DNA of 18,129 nucleotides from Planctomycetaceae bacterium (GCA_015062085.1 SUVI01000078.1:1-18129); one strand, 5' to 3'. Shown: positions 6,259-13,990, counted from the first letter of the stretch. Made by a program: numbers and translations. Notes: generated from the letters alone by a model not told the origin.

Positions 6259-7545
6259 GTGGCGGCGACTTGCGTAGTTGGGCTCCAGTGGGGCGATGAG
6301 GCAAAAGGGAAAATCGTAGATTTCCTGACAGAAAAAAATGACATCGTGGTGCGGTACCAAGGCGGTGCCAACGCAGGACACACTGTGGTCTTTGACGGGA
6401 AAAAATACAAACTCTCCCTCATCCCAAGCGGTATCTTCCATTCCCACATCACGAACGTGGTCGCAGGCGGCGTCGTACTGAACCCCGCAATGTTCCTCAA
6501 AGAGATCGACGGCCTGAAAGAACAGGGGATCTCCTGCGAAAACATGCTCCTCAGCGACCGCCTTCACGTCATCATGCCGTGGCATTTTGAAGAAGACCGC
6601 CTAATGAATGAGACCACGACGGGCGAGAGCATCGGAACGACCATGCGCGGCATCGGACCGTGCTACCGCGACAAAGTCGGCCGCAGCTGGGCGATCCGTC
6701 TCGGTGACCTTTACCGAGAGACTTTCCCGGAACGCATTCGCGCCATCGTCGCAAAAAAGAACATGATCCTCGCAGGTATGGATCCGGAAGGCGGTGCGCA
6801 GCGGCTTGACGCAGAACAGATCATCTCCGACTATCTCGGGTATGCCGAACGCCTGAAGAATTACGTGACCGACACGACGGCCTTCCTGCTCGATGCGCTT
6901 GATGCCGGGAAAAACATCCTCTGCGAAGGCGCGCAGGGTGCCCTTCTCGACATCGATCACGGCACGTTCCCGTACGTGACCAGCTCGAACAGTTCCGGTG
7001 TCGGCGTCTGCAGCGGCGCGGGCATTCCGGCAAAAGCGATCCAGAAACTCGTCGGCATCATCAAAGCGTACAACACGCGCGTCGGCGGCGGACCGTTCCC
7101 GACCGAACAGGACAATGAAGTCGGTCAGCACATCCGCGACATGGGAAATGAGTACGGCACCGTGACCCGCCGTCCCCGCAGATGCGGCTGGTTCGACGCT
7201 GTGGCTGCCCGATATACAGCACGACTCAGCGGCGCGACTTGCCTGTCCGTCATGCTTCTGGACGTTTTGAGCGAACTTCCCGAGATCCAGATTTGCACGG
7301 AGTATGAGATCGACGGCAAACGTATTTCTTACTTCCCGGCTCACGTGGATGACCTGCGTAAAGTGATCCCGCACTACATCACGGTCCCCGGCTGGCAGAA
7401 GGACATCACCGGCTGCCGAAAATGGAGCGATCTGCCGGAAAATGCTCAAAAGTACGTCAAGAAACTGGGCGAGATCATCGGCGTTCCTGTCGAGATCTGC
7501 TCGGTCGGACCGGATCGGACGCAAACAATTTTCGTAGAAGACTGA
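6259..7545 (+). CDS. purA: Adenylosuccinate synthetase
   Basis: Joins IMP and aspartate using GTP to form adenylosuccinate, the first committed step from IMP to AMP; cytosolic homodimer. The 428-residue length is typical. Motifs in order: QWGDEAKGKIVD (GTP-binding loop; many homologues have GDEGKGK, here Ala replaces Gly), GGANAGHT, TTMRGIGPCYRDK, the DIDHGTFPYVTSSNSS stretch, TRVGGGPFPTE, and TRRPRRCGWFD near residue 305. The start is a GTG preceded by GAGG (6248-6251) at 7 nt. It is divergent from the SUMF1-like gene and closed by a strong terminator, so it is probably a single-gene transcript. Confidence 0.97.
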   Translation: MAATCVVGLQWGDEAKGKIVDFLTEKNDIVVRYQGGANAGHTVVFDGKKYKLSLIPSGIFHSHITNVVAGGVVLNPAMFLKEIDGLKEQGISCENMLLSDRLHVIMPWHFEEDRLMNETTTGESIGTTMRGIGPCYRDKVGRSWAIRLGDLYRETFPERIRAIVAKKNMILAGMDPEGGAQRLDAEQIISDYLGYAERLKNYVTDTTAFLLDALDAGKNILCEGAQGALLDIDHGTFPYVTSSNSSGVGVCSGAGIPAKAIQKLVGIIKAYNTRVGGGPFPTEQDNEVGQHIRDMGNEYGTVTRRPRRCGWFDAVAARYTARLSGATCLSVMLLDVLSELPEIQICTEYEIDGKRISYFPAHVDDLRKVIPHYITVPGWQKDITGCRKWSDLPENAQKYVKKLGEIIGVPVEICSVGPDRTQTIFVED

Positions 7546-7564
7546 CGTGCCGTTTATGGAATTT

Positions 7565-7614
7565 AAAGACTGAGCCCCGGACTTCCATTGGACCGGGTCA
7601 GTCTTTCTTTGTGT
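7565..7614 (+). terminator. Rho-independent terminator of purA
   Basis: AAAGACTGA (7565-7573) pairs with TCAGTCTTT (7598-7606), and CCCGG (7576-7580) with CCGGG (7593-7597), separated by a small GC bulge. A CTTTGTGTTTT run follows. Confidence 0.88.
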
Positions 7615-7648
7615 TTTCAGACCAACTACTTTCCGGGCTTTCCAAACG

Positions 7649-7687
7649 GGAGCACGTGCCGGAGGGATCCAGCTCTCCCTCTGCTCC
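7649..7687 (+). promoter_or_regulatory. Bulged hairpin in the rnc leader
   Basis: GGAGCA (7649-7654) pairs with TGCTCC (7682-7687), and GAGGGA (7662-7667) with TCCCTC (7676-7681). This makes a 12-bp helix interrupted by a one-sided 7-nt bulge (CGTGCCG). It ends 24 nt before the RNase III start codon. RNase III of E. coli cleaves a hairpin in its own leader to limit its synthesis; a similar role here is inference from position. Confidence 0.5.
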
Positions 7688-7711
7688 GCGTTTGCCCGCA
7701 GGCAGGATTTT

Positions 7712-8452
7712 ATGGACGTGACCGATACGGAACTTCATCTTGACGCAGAGTCTCGACCCAAACTCAAAGCGTGCCAGGAGGCGATCGGGTACGTTTTTCG
7801 CGACATTTCGCTTCTTGCCGCCGCTCTGACACACACGTCTGGGGCCGTCACGCGTCTGGTCTCAAATGAACGTCTGGAGTTTCTTGGAGATGCGGTGCTC
7901 GGCTGCGTCATCGTAGATCTGCTCTACCATCGGTGCGAATCGCAGATGGAGGGGGAAATGACGCAAATGAAATCCGCGATCGTCAGCAGAGCCGCGTGTA
8001 CGCGAGTGAGCCGCACGCTGGGACTGGACCGGTTTCTGTTTCTCGGAAAAGGGATGAAAAGCTCAAAGCTGCCCTCCTCGCTCTTAGCGAACGTGCAGGA
8101 ATCCGTCATCGGTGCAATGTATCTCGACGGCGGAATGGAGGCGGTGCGAGAGTACATTCTGCGGGTCTTTGATTCGGAGATCCAAGAAGCGCTTCAGGGG
8201 GGACCGCTCAAGAATTTCAAGATGGTCCTCCAGCAGTACATCCAGCGAAACTTCCATCAGACGCCGACCTACGAAGTCATGGACCAAAAGGGACCGGACC
8301 ATCGAAAGTGCTTCAAAGTTCGTGTGCGTGTCGGAAAGCAGACGTTTCAGCCTGCGTGGGGAAAGAATAAAAAAGAGGCAGAACAGCATGCTGCCGAGAA
8401 CGCCATGTGCCAGCTGGAAAATCAGCCGCCAGTCTATCCGGCCGATTTGTAG
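7712..8452 (+). CDS. rnc: Ribonuclease III
   Basis: Cuts double-stranded RNA; matures rRNA precursors and controls mRNAs. The 246-residue protein has an endonuclease domain (about 15-160) with the signature NERLEFLGDAVLG (52-64) supplying Glu53 and Asp60. A second motif, ANVQESVIGAMYLDGG, carries the essential Glu130. A C-terminal double-stranded-RNA-binding domain (about 168-236) includes KNKKEAEQHAAENAM. The position equal to E. coli Asp114 is Asn127, a variation also known in other bacteria. AGGA lies a few bases before the ATG. No promoter is obvious between the purA terminator and this gene. The small membrane-protein gene follows 39 bp downstream, probably in the same transcript. Confidence 0.96.
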   Translation: MDVTDTELHLDAESRPKLKACQEAIGYVFRDISLLAAALTHTSGAVTRLVSNERLEFLGDAVLGCVIVDLLYHRCESQMEGEMTQMKSAIVSRAACTRVSRTLGLDRFLFLGKGMKSSKLPSSLLANVQESVIGAMYLDGGMEAVREYILRVFDSEIQEALQGGPLKNFKMVLQQYIQRNFHQTPTYEVMDQKGPDHRKCFKVRVRVGKQTFQPAWGKNKKEAEQHAAENAMCQLENQPPVYPADL

Positions 8453-8491
8453 ATAAAAAAAACGAAAAATGGAAACGCGGGAGGATCCACG

Positions 8492-8737
8492 ATGCCAAGA
8501 CCTGTTTTGTTTGCCGTAGGAGTCTTTCTCATTTTGGCCGGTCTGCAGTGCCGGTACGTCAAGTCGTTTACGTTTGAGATCCCGAAATACACCAAAAGCG
8601 AAACTGCCGCGGCAGAAGAACGGACTTGGGTCTTGGAACCTCAAACGGCCTTTACGTGCTCGATTTTCACGCTTGGAGTCTGCACATTTCTCCTAGGACT
8701 GACACAGAAATCAGAAAAATCGGGAAAAGGCGACTGA
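8492..8737 (+). CDS. Small two-helix membrane protein, function unknown
   Basis: An 81-residue protein not recognised as a known family. Residues 4-20 (VLFAVGVFLILAGLQC) and about 52-70 (TAFTCSIFTLGVCTFLLGL) are hydrophobic and likely membrane-spanning, with a polar loop between them and a lysine-rich tail. It is believed real because GGAGG lies 7 nt before the ATG, it follows rnc closely on the same strand, and its stop falls inside a terminator hairpin. Lack of a catalytic motif suggests a structural or accessory membrane role at most. Confidence 0.65.
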   Translation: MPRPVLFAVGVFLILAGLQCRYVKSFTFEIPKYTKSETAAAEERTWVLEPQTAFTCSIFTLGVCTFLLGLTQKSEKSGKGD

Positions 8738-8760
8738 AACGGAGGCTTTTTCCCGTTTGC
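8721..8760. terminator. Bidirectional terminator between the membrane-protein gene and rnr
   Basis: CGGGAAAA (8721-8728) pairs with TTTTCCCG (8748-8755). On the minus strand ATTTTTC follows, a good T-run for rnr; on the plus strand only TTTGCC follows. The small gene's TGA is in the loop. Confidence 0.6.
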
Positions 8761-8823
8761 CTGCAGTGCTTTTCCCCGTTTTTCGGCTGCTCGCAGCAAA
8801 AAGAAGCAAGAAGAGGAACGTTT

Positions 8824-11457
8824 TTAGCGTTTTTTGCCTTTCGGAGCGCAATTCTTGCACTTTCGCGTCATTTTCTTGCGGTCCTTTCCGCTTTTCTTCC
8901 CCCCTCCAGTCCCGGTGGAACGCCGTTTTCCAGAAGTGCCGGAGCTGCGCGCGTCTTCCGCATTTTCCATTTCACGCAGCGCTTTTCTTGCCTTTTTCGA
9001 TCCCATCCGCGTGTGGATCGTCTCGAATGCTGCCGGTACTCGAGTCTGAGGCACGTGACGTTCGGAATGATCCCGAGGCAGGAAGGCGTCCTCATTTTCA
9101 GCATCGTCGAGCACGTCCCAGCTCGGAAATTCCTCCAGCTCTTCGAGGTCATTCCTTTCCGCGGCATGGAGACGCCGGGTCTTTTCAGTCGCCAGCTCAA
9201 AACGGATCTCGCGACGTTCAACGTTCAAGTCCGCGATCTGGACCGTCACGAGATCTCCCAGCCGGAAACAGTTTCCAAGATGAAATCCCGAAAGCATACG
9301 CGCTTTGACGTCAAACCGGTAGCGGTCCGCGGGGAGAGAGTTGACGGAGACCAGCCCGCTGATCGGATAGTCCACGCACTCGACGAAAAATCCGTGATGC
9401 GTCACGCCCACGATGCGCGCTTCCAGCTCCACGTCTCCCTTTTCCGCAAAAAAGTGGACCATTTTCATGCGCGTGAGTTCCCGTTCCGCCTCTTCCGCGT
9501 TGGATTCGCACCAGGTCAGGTGGTTTCCTTCGTCGTAGATCTTGCGGAAATTCCGTTTTGCCGGCTCGCCTAGGATGAAATTTTCGATCTGGCGGTGGAT
9601 CGTCAGGTCGGCATAACGCCGGATCGGTGAAGTGAAGTGACAGTACGCGGAACTCGCCAATGCGTAGTGTCCTTCTTCTTCCGGAGAATAGACTGCCCGG
9701 GTCATCGTCCGGAGGATCGCCTGATGCACAGCGAATTCATTCGGCGTGCCGGCCGTTTTCTCCAGGATGCGCTGAAGCTCAAACCGGTCGGCTTTCTGCG
9801 CCATGTAGATGCCGAGTTCCTCAAGAAAGAGGCTCAGGGAATCGAATTTCTCCATGCTCGGCGCTTTGTGGACCCGGCGCATCAGATTCGAACCGGACGA
9901 GATCAGTTCCTGCGCGACCGCTTCGTTGGTCGAGACCATGAACTCTTCGATCATCTGGTGCGATTCCGTGTTTTCCATCCGGCGCACGCCGACGACACGC
10001 CCGTCGCGGTCAAGTTCCAGACGGATCTCGGGAAGATTCATCTCAAGTTTTCCCTTTTTACTCCGGCGGTCACGCAAAATCTTGGCGAGGAAACGGAATT
10101 TCGCCAGTGCGTCCTGGACCCGTTCTGGAAGCTCGCTTCGGTCTCCCTCAAAGAATCGGTCCACCTGCTCGTAATTGAGTCTTGCATTACTGCAGATGAC
10201 CGAGTCGCAAAGTTCCACGTCGAGACAGACTCCCATCGGCGAAAACGTCATGAAAGTGGTCTTTGCCAAACGCAGACGGTCCGGCTGAAGGCTCGCGATC
10301 CCATTGCAGAGGATCTCTGGAAGCATCGGAATGACGCGGTCCGGGAGGTAAACGCTGTTTCCGCGGTCAAACGCTTCGCGGTCCATTTGCGAGTCGGCAG
10401 GTACGAAATGCGAGACGTCCGCAATGTGGACTGCGAGCCGCATTTTCCCGTCTTCGAGCATCTCGATCGAGATCGCATCGTCAAAATCCCGTGCGTCTTC
10501 CGGATCGATCGTGAGCGTGAAAAGGTCCCGCAGATTACGCCGTCCGTCTTTGGTCCATTCCGGTTCGGATCCAGAGCTGAACGGAGCGTCATCTTCCATT
10601 TCATCCAGAAGGTACTGGTGGTCTTTCTCCCATTTCTCGAACTGGTCGGCGACCCACCGTGCTTCAGCAAGGACCGGTTCCGGAAAGCCGTCCGGGAGAC
10701 CATATTGGCGCATGACGGCCATCGTGTCAGTCTTCACGTCGCCGCGGGGACCGAGAACTTCCGTCAGAACGCCTTCACCAGTGCGCCACGCAGTCGGGAA
10801 ATTCAGGATCTCCACCACCACTTTGTCGCCGGGCCGAACGGCAGTGCCGCCAAGGTCGGAGATGCGGATCGGGTCAGGAAAGATGCGCCCATCCACTTCA
10901 ACGAAACAACCATCATGATTTTCAAGAAACGTACCGACAAAAGTGCGGGACTTGCGTTCAAGGACTTCCTCGATCGCCCCGGAACGGCCTCTTCTGCGCA
11001 TTTTTGCAGTGTCGCGGCCGTCGAAAGCTCCGCGTTTTTCATGCCGAGAACGGCTCGGACGCTCTTCATCCAGAATGACGGCGACGAAATCTCCCGTGGA
11101 AGCGTCGCGCGCTTTTCCCGGCGGAATGAAAACGTCTTCGTCCGTCTCGCGAATGTTTTCCGTGTTGGGATTCAGCTCCACTTCACTCACGAAACCGTAC
11201 CCTTCCGGATGCCGCTTGAAGTAGCCGACGACGCGCCGTTCGTCCTGTTCCTGATCGAGGATCGGCCAGATGACGTGCCCGGCGCCGAAACGAAGAAGTT
11301 CCTGTTTGTGCATCGTCCGGACGAGCTTCTGGAATTCCTTGAAATCCTCCTTCAGAATACCGATCTGCTGTGCGACGACGAGCATTTTGGCCGGTACATA
11401 CTGCGGGCGGGAGATCCATTTCAGAATGGCTTCTCTGGTTTCTGCGATCTTCAGCAT
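8824..11457 (-). CDS. rnr: Ribonuclease R (RNB-family 3'-5' exoribonuclease)
   Basis: Degrades RNA from the 3' end, including structured RNA. The 877-residue protein follows the RNase R order: N-terminal winged-helix-like region (1-60), cold-shock-type OB domains (about 75-235, with GYFKRHPEGYGFVS), the catalytic RNB domain (about 300-630) and a C-terminal S1 domain (about 690-775, ARIVGVTHHGFFVECVDYP). The active site shows DPEDARDFDDAIS (318-330), with the metal-binding aspartates. The last 100 or so residues form a Lys/Arg-rich tail (KKARKALREME, then repeated KK and RK), which probably binds RNA or ribosomes. An AGAGGAAG site precedes the ATG. dapF lies 85 bp upstream on the same strand, so co-transcription is likely. 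Confidence 0.95.
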   Translation of the reverse strand: MLKIAETREAILKWISRPQYVPAKMLVVAQQIGILKEDFKEFQKLVRTMHKQELLRFGAGHVIWPILDQEQDERRVVGYFKRHPEGYGFVSEVELNPNTENIRETDEDVFIPPGKARDASTGDFVAVILDEERPSRSRHEKRGAFDGRDTAKMRRRGRSGAIEEVLERKSRTFVGTFLENHDGCFVEVDGRIFPDPIRISDLGGTAVRPGDKVVVEILNFPTAWRTGEGVLTEVLGPRGDVKTDTMAVMRQYGLPDGFPEPVLAEARWVADQFEKWEKDHQYLLDEMEDDAPFSSGSEPEWTKDGRRNLRDLFTLTIDPEDARDFDDAISIEMLEDGKMRLAVHIADVSHFVPADSQMDREAFDRGNSVYLPDRVIPMLPEILCNGIASLQPDRLRLAKTTFMTFSPMGVCLDVELCDSVICSNARLNYEQVDRFFEGDRSELPERVQDALAKFRFLAKILRDRRSKKGKLEMNLPEIRLELDRDGRVVGVRRMENTESHQMIEEFMVSTNEAVAQELISSGSNLMRRVHKAPSMEKFDSLSLFLEELGIYMAQKADRFELQRILEKTAGTPNEFAVHQAILRTMTRAVYSPEEEGHYALASSAYCHFTSPIRRYADLTIHRQIENFILGEPAKRNFRKIYDEGNHLTWCESNAEEAERELTRMKMVHFFAEKGDVELEARIVGVTHHGFFVECVDYPISGLVSVNSLPADRYRFDVKARMLSGFHLGNCFRLGDLVTVQIADLNVERREIRFELATEKTRRLHAAERNDLEELEEFPSWDVLDDAENEDAFLPRDHSERHVPQTRVPAAFETIHTRMGSKKARKALREMENAEDARSSGTSGKRRSTGTGGGKKSGKDRKKMTRKCKNCAPKGKKR

Positions 11458-11542
11458 GAACTTCCTCTTTCTTTTCTTTCAGTGTTTCACTTCACGGACT
11501 CTCCCGCTTGACGGTGAGCTGGCTTTTCCGGACGCAGGCACT

Positions 11543-12403
11543 CTAAAACACTTCGCCCGAGAAGACCTCAACGGCCGGCCCGGTCATGAAAACGTGGTTC
11601 GTTTCGGCATCCCACTCCAGATCCAAGTCGCCTCCGAGCAGATGGATGCGGACTTTCCGTTCGGAATTTCCAGTCAGGACCCCCGCGACGCAGACGGCAG
11701 AGGCACCGGTCCCGCACGCGAACGTTTCGCCCGTTCCACGTTCCCAGACGCGCATTTTCAGCTCCGTCGGCGAGAGGACCTGGATGAATTCGATGTTCGC
11801 CCGCGCCGGAAAAACGGCATGATTTTCCATCAGCGGCCCAAAACCGAAAACCATCTCGTCGGTGATCTCGTCCACGAACGTGACGCAGTGCGGATTTCCC
11901 ATCGAAACGGGAGTGACGCGGAAATTCGCGGCGGAATTTCCATTTGCGTCCTTGATTTCCAGCGGCACGTTCACGCCGTCGGTGAGCGTCGTCGGGATCT
12001 TCGGCAGTTCAAGGATCGGCTCTCCCATGTCGACGCGCAGACGCACAGCCGTTCCGTCCGGAGCCTTTTCCATGACGCGGATGACCTTGAGCCCGGCCAG
12101 CGTGTCGATCACCAGCTCGTCTTTTTCCGCGATCTTATGGTCGAAAACGTACTTTGCGACGCACCGGACGCCGTTTCCGCACATTTCCGATTCGGATCCG
12201 TCCGCGTTGAACATCCGCATCTGCGCGTCTGCTTTTTCCGACGGACAGATGAAGATGACGCCGTCGCCGCCGATGCCGAAATGCCGGTCAGAGAGCCGCT
12301 GGACCAGCTTTTCGCGCTCCACGGGACATTCTGGGAACGTTTCTTCAAAACAGTTGACGTAAACGTAATCGTTTCCGCAGCCGTGCATTTTCGTGAATTT
12401 CAT
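11543..12403 (-). CDS. dapF: Diaminopimelate epimerase
   Basis: Converts LL- to meso-diaminopimelate, a precursor of lysine and of DAP-type peptidoglycan; cytosolic and cofactor-free. The 286-residue length is normal. The two catalytic cysteines are present in MCGNGVRC (Cys75) and ACGTGA (Cys230). Other family signatures are [14 protein letters not shown] at the start, GGDGVIF, and [10 protein letters not shown] near 167-176. A GAAGGAA ribosome site precedes the ATG. No clear promoter is seen upstream, where a repeat-rich gap begins. Presence of this gene argues that the organism makes meso-DAP. Confidence 0.96.
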   Translation of the reverse strand: MKFTKMHGCGNDYVYVNCFEETFPECPVEREKLVQRLSDRHFGIGGDGVIFICPSEKADAQMRMFNADGSESEMCGNGVRCVAKYVFDHKIAEKDELVIDTLAGLKVIRVMEKAPDGTAVRLRVDMGEPILELPKIPTTLTDGVNVPLEIKDANGNSAANFRVTPVSMGNPHCVTFVDEITDEMVFGFGPLMENHAVFPARANIEFIQVLSPTELKMRVWERGTGETFACGTGASAVCVAGVLTGNSERKVRIHLLGGDLDLEWDAETNHVFMTGPAVEVFSGEVF

Positions 12404-12538
12404 GGAAAATTCCTTCTTCTTTCGTCTTTTTTTTGGGGAGGACGGTTTCGTTTGCCGCAGACCTCACTGGGAGGCATTCTCCACAGAAAACGCAGAAGGC
12501 ACACAGCTGAGGACTGAAAGGGAAGGAACGCGGTCTGC

Positions 12539-12579
12539 CACGAAATTCACGAAATACACGAAATTCACGAAATTCACGA
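12539..12579. repeat. CACGAAATT 9-bp tandem repeat
   Basis: Four full units (12539-12574; one with a final A instead of T) plus a partial fifth. Part of the larger intergenic element. Confidence 0.9.
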
Positions 12580-12709
12580 ATAAAATTTTAAAATCACTTT
12601 CGTGAGCTCAGGCTTTCGTGTCTTTTACGTTTTCGCGTCTTTTGCGTTTTTTTGTTTCTTTCGCGTTAAAAAAATCCTTCCAGCGAGCGTCTGCCGTTCC
12701 AGTTTTGTG

Positions 12710-12817
12710 CGCTTTCTGCGCATTCAACACTTTCTGCGCATTCAACACTTTCTGCGTTTCCTGCGCTTTCTGCGCTTTCTGCGCTTTCTGCGTTTCCTGC
12801 GTTTTCTGCGAGATCTG
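12710..12817. repeat. CGCTTTCTG 9-bp tandem array, 12 units
   Basis: Exactly 108 bp in 9-bp register. It includes two copies of an 18-bp unit (CGCATTCAACACTTTCTG at 12719-12736 and 12737-12754), three identical CGCTTTCTG units in a row (12764-12790) and diverged units at the right end. It lies 29 bp beyond the EfpL stop codon, so the EfpL transcript may run into it. Confidence 0.92.
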
Positions 12818-12846
12818 CGGCGAGATCAGGAAACCCTCAAGCGGCC

Positions 12847-13410
12847 TTACGCGCGTCCGAGATACTCGCCGGTGCGGGAGTCAACGCGGATGACGGTCCC
12901 TTCTTCAATGTACTCGGGCACCATGACGACGAGTCCGGTCTCAAGGGTCGCCGGTTTATTGCGGGAGGTCGCGGAATTGCCTTTCACGCCCGGATCGCAC
13001 TGGGTGATCTGCAGTTCGATGGAAACGGGAAGAGAAACGCCGACGGGCAGGTCATTGTAGATCATGACCTGCATTCCCTCGAGCGCCTCCGTAATGTACG
13101 GTTTCTCATCGGCGACTTCGTCGAACATCAGCTCGTACATTTCGAAGTTTTCCTCGTCCATGAAGTACATTTTCTCGGAATCCGCGTAGGAAAATTTGAC
13201 GTTTCGCTTGGAAAAGTCGGCCTCATTCATATTGTCGTCGCCCTTGCACGTGAAATCGACCTTCTGTTTGGTCAGGAGATTGCGGGCACGGAATTTGTAG
13301 AGGGTGGAAGCACCGCGAGCCGATGGGGTCTGGACAAAAAGCCCTTCGATGATGACCGGATTGCCTTCATAGACCATGATCATGCCGCGTTTGATGTTCT
13401 TTGCGATCAT
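12847..13410 (-). CDS. yeiP: Elongation factor P-like protein (EfpL/YeiP type)
   Basis: Binds stalled ribosomes and helps form peptide bonds at proline-rich motifs. The 187-residue protein has the three-barrel EF-P layout. It matches the EfpL (YeiP) branch rather than canonical EF-P: the loop reads TPSARGASTLYKFR, with Arg32 at the tip where canonical EF-P has a modifiable lysine in a GKGGAF-like loop. KGDDNMNEADF, FSYADSEKMYFMDEENFEMY, KGNSATSRNKPATLETGL and the end GEYLGRA are also EfpL-like. It would therefore act without lysine modification. GGGA precedes the ATG. It has its own consensus promoter and no recognisable terminator before the 9-bp array. Confidence 0.88.
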   Translation of the reverse strand: MIAKNIKRGMIMVYEGNPVIIEGLFVQTPSARGASTLYKFRARNLLTKQKVDFTCKGDDNMNEADFSKRNVKFSYADSEKMYFMDEENFEMYELMFDEVADEKPYITEALEGMQVMIYNDLPVGVSLPVSIELQITQCDPGVKGNSATSRNKPATLETGLVVMVPEYIEEGTVIRVDSRTGEYLGRA

Positions 13411-13474
13411 TGGGAATTTCCCTTTCGTAAAACTTGGACCGATTGTGTGAATAAAAACTCATACTTCAGCATAC

Positions 13475-13503
13475 ATTATATCATATATTCGTTTGCGTGT
13501 CAA
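13475..13503 (-). promoter_or_regulatory. Perfect consensus sigma-70 promoter of the EfpL gene
   Basis: On the minus strand, TTGACA (13503-13498), a 17-bp spacer and TATAAT (13480-13475). Both hexamers and the spacing are ideal, implying strong constitutive expression. The leader would be about 58 nt. Confidence 0.88.
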
Positions 13504-13532
13504 TAAACCCCCCGTGAACTTTTCCGGATCTC

Positions 13533-13728
13533 GCTGTTAGCTGTTAGCTGTTAGCTGTTAGCTGTTAGCGGTTAGCTGTTAGCGGTTAGCTGTTAGCGGT
13601 TAGCTGTTAGCGGTTAGCTGTTAGCTGTTAGCTGTTAGCTGTTAGCTGTTAGCGGTTAGCTGTTAGCGGTTAGCTGTTAGCTGTTAGCTGTTAGCTGTTA
13701 GCGGTTAGCTGTTAGCGGTTAGCTGTTA
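13533..13728. repeat. 28-copy 7-bp tandem array (GCTGTTA/GCGGTTA)
   Basis: Exactly 196 bp with no indel. Twenty copies are GCTGTTA and eight (numbers 6, 8, 10, 12, 18, 20, 25, 27) are GCGGTTA; variant copies are never adjacent. The array starts 30 bp upstream of the EfpL -35 box. A degenerate inverted echo follows at 13734-13758 (AGCTAAAAGCTAG and onwards). Confidence 0.97.
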
Positions 13729-13937
13729 GTGATCAGCTAAAAGCTAGAAACTAAAAGCCGCTCAAAACGCGAAACTCTCCCGTACACTTTACCCACTCCC
13801 CCCGTTTTATTGTCAAAAAAGGGGAATTTTTCAGGAAAATTAGAGCGTTTTGGGGAAATTTCGTGAAAAAATTGGGGGGATTTGGGAAAAATTTGGGAAA
13901 AATTTAAAAAAATCGGGAAAAAAGTTCCTCCCCACTC
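13729..13937. other. Non-coding spacer before the oxidoreductase promoter
   Basis: About 210 bp without a credible gene. The second half is A/G-rich on the plus strand, with runs such as ATTGGGGGGATTT and two tandem 11-bp units GGGAAAAATTT (13884-13905). No promoter or structured RNA is recognised in it. Confidence 0.6.
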
Positions 13938-13966
13938 TTGCATAAAACGATAGTTAAGTGTATGCT
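13938..13966 (+). promoter_or_regulatory. Putative promoter of the Gfo/Idh/MocA gene
   Basis: TTGCAT (13938-13943), 17 bp, TATGCT (13961-13966) continuing TATAGAA. It resembles the SUMF1-like gene promoter. A leader of about 85 nt is implied. Confidence 0.5.
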
Positions 13967-13980
13967 ATAGAAAATGAAAG

Positions 13981-13990
13981 GGGCATGCCC
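13981..13990. promoter_or_regulatory. 10-bp palindrome, possible operator
   Basis: GGGCATGCCC is a perfect palindrome about 10-18 bp past the predicted transcription start. Downstream, GCGGT-GCGA-ACCGC (14015-14028) can form a leader hairpin with a GNRA loop. The operator role is inferred from position only. Confidence 0.3.

Larger units (their letters stand above)
12480..12830. repeat. Second palindromic intergenic element with 9-bp arrays
   Basis: Fills most of the 443-bp gap between dapF and the EfpL gene. Order on the plus strand: CCACAGAAAACGCAGAAGG (about 12482-12500), CACGAAATT repeats (12539-12579), an AT core (about 12580-12597, AAAATTTTAAAATC), then TTTCGTG/TTTCGCG/CTTTTGCG blocks (12614-12690), then the CTTTCTGCG array (12710-12817). 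The right arm is roughly the reverse complement of the left, as in the element at 126-323, and the core sequences are alike. It is probably the same family in the opposite orientation, with one arm enlarged by tandem duplication. No gene is seen inside. Confidence 0.55.

Noticed and set aside
9637..11511. A long plus-strand frame of 624 residues opposite rnr
   Set aside because: Antisense shadow of RNase R, whose domains and active site are unmistakable on the minus strand.
12602..13060. A plus-strand frame rich in FLRFLRFLR
   Set aside because: Produced by the 9-bp array, which is a multiple of 3, and continuing antisense into the EfpL gene.
13533..13728. CRISPR array
   Set aside because: The 7-bp units are contiguous with no spacers and there are no cas genes.
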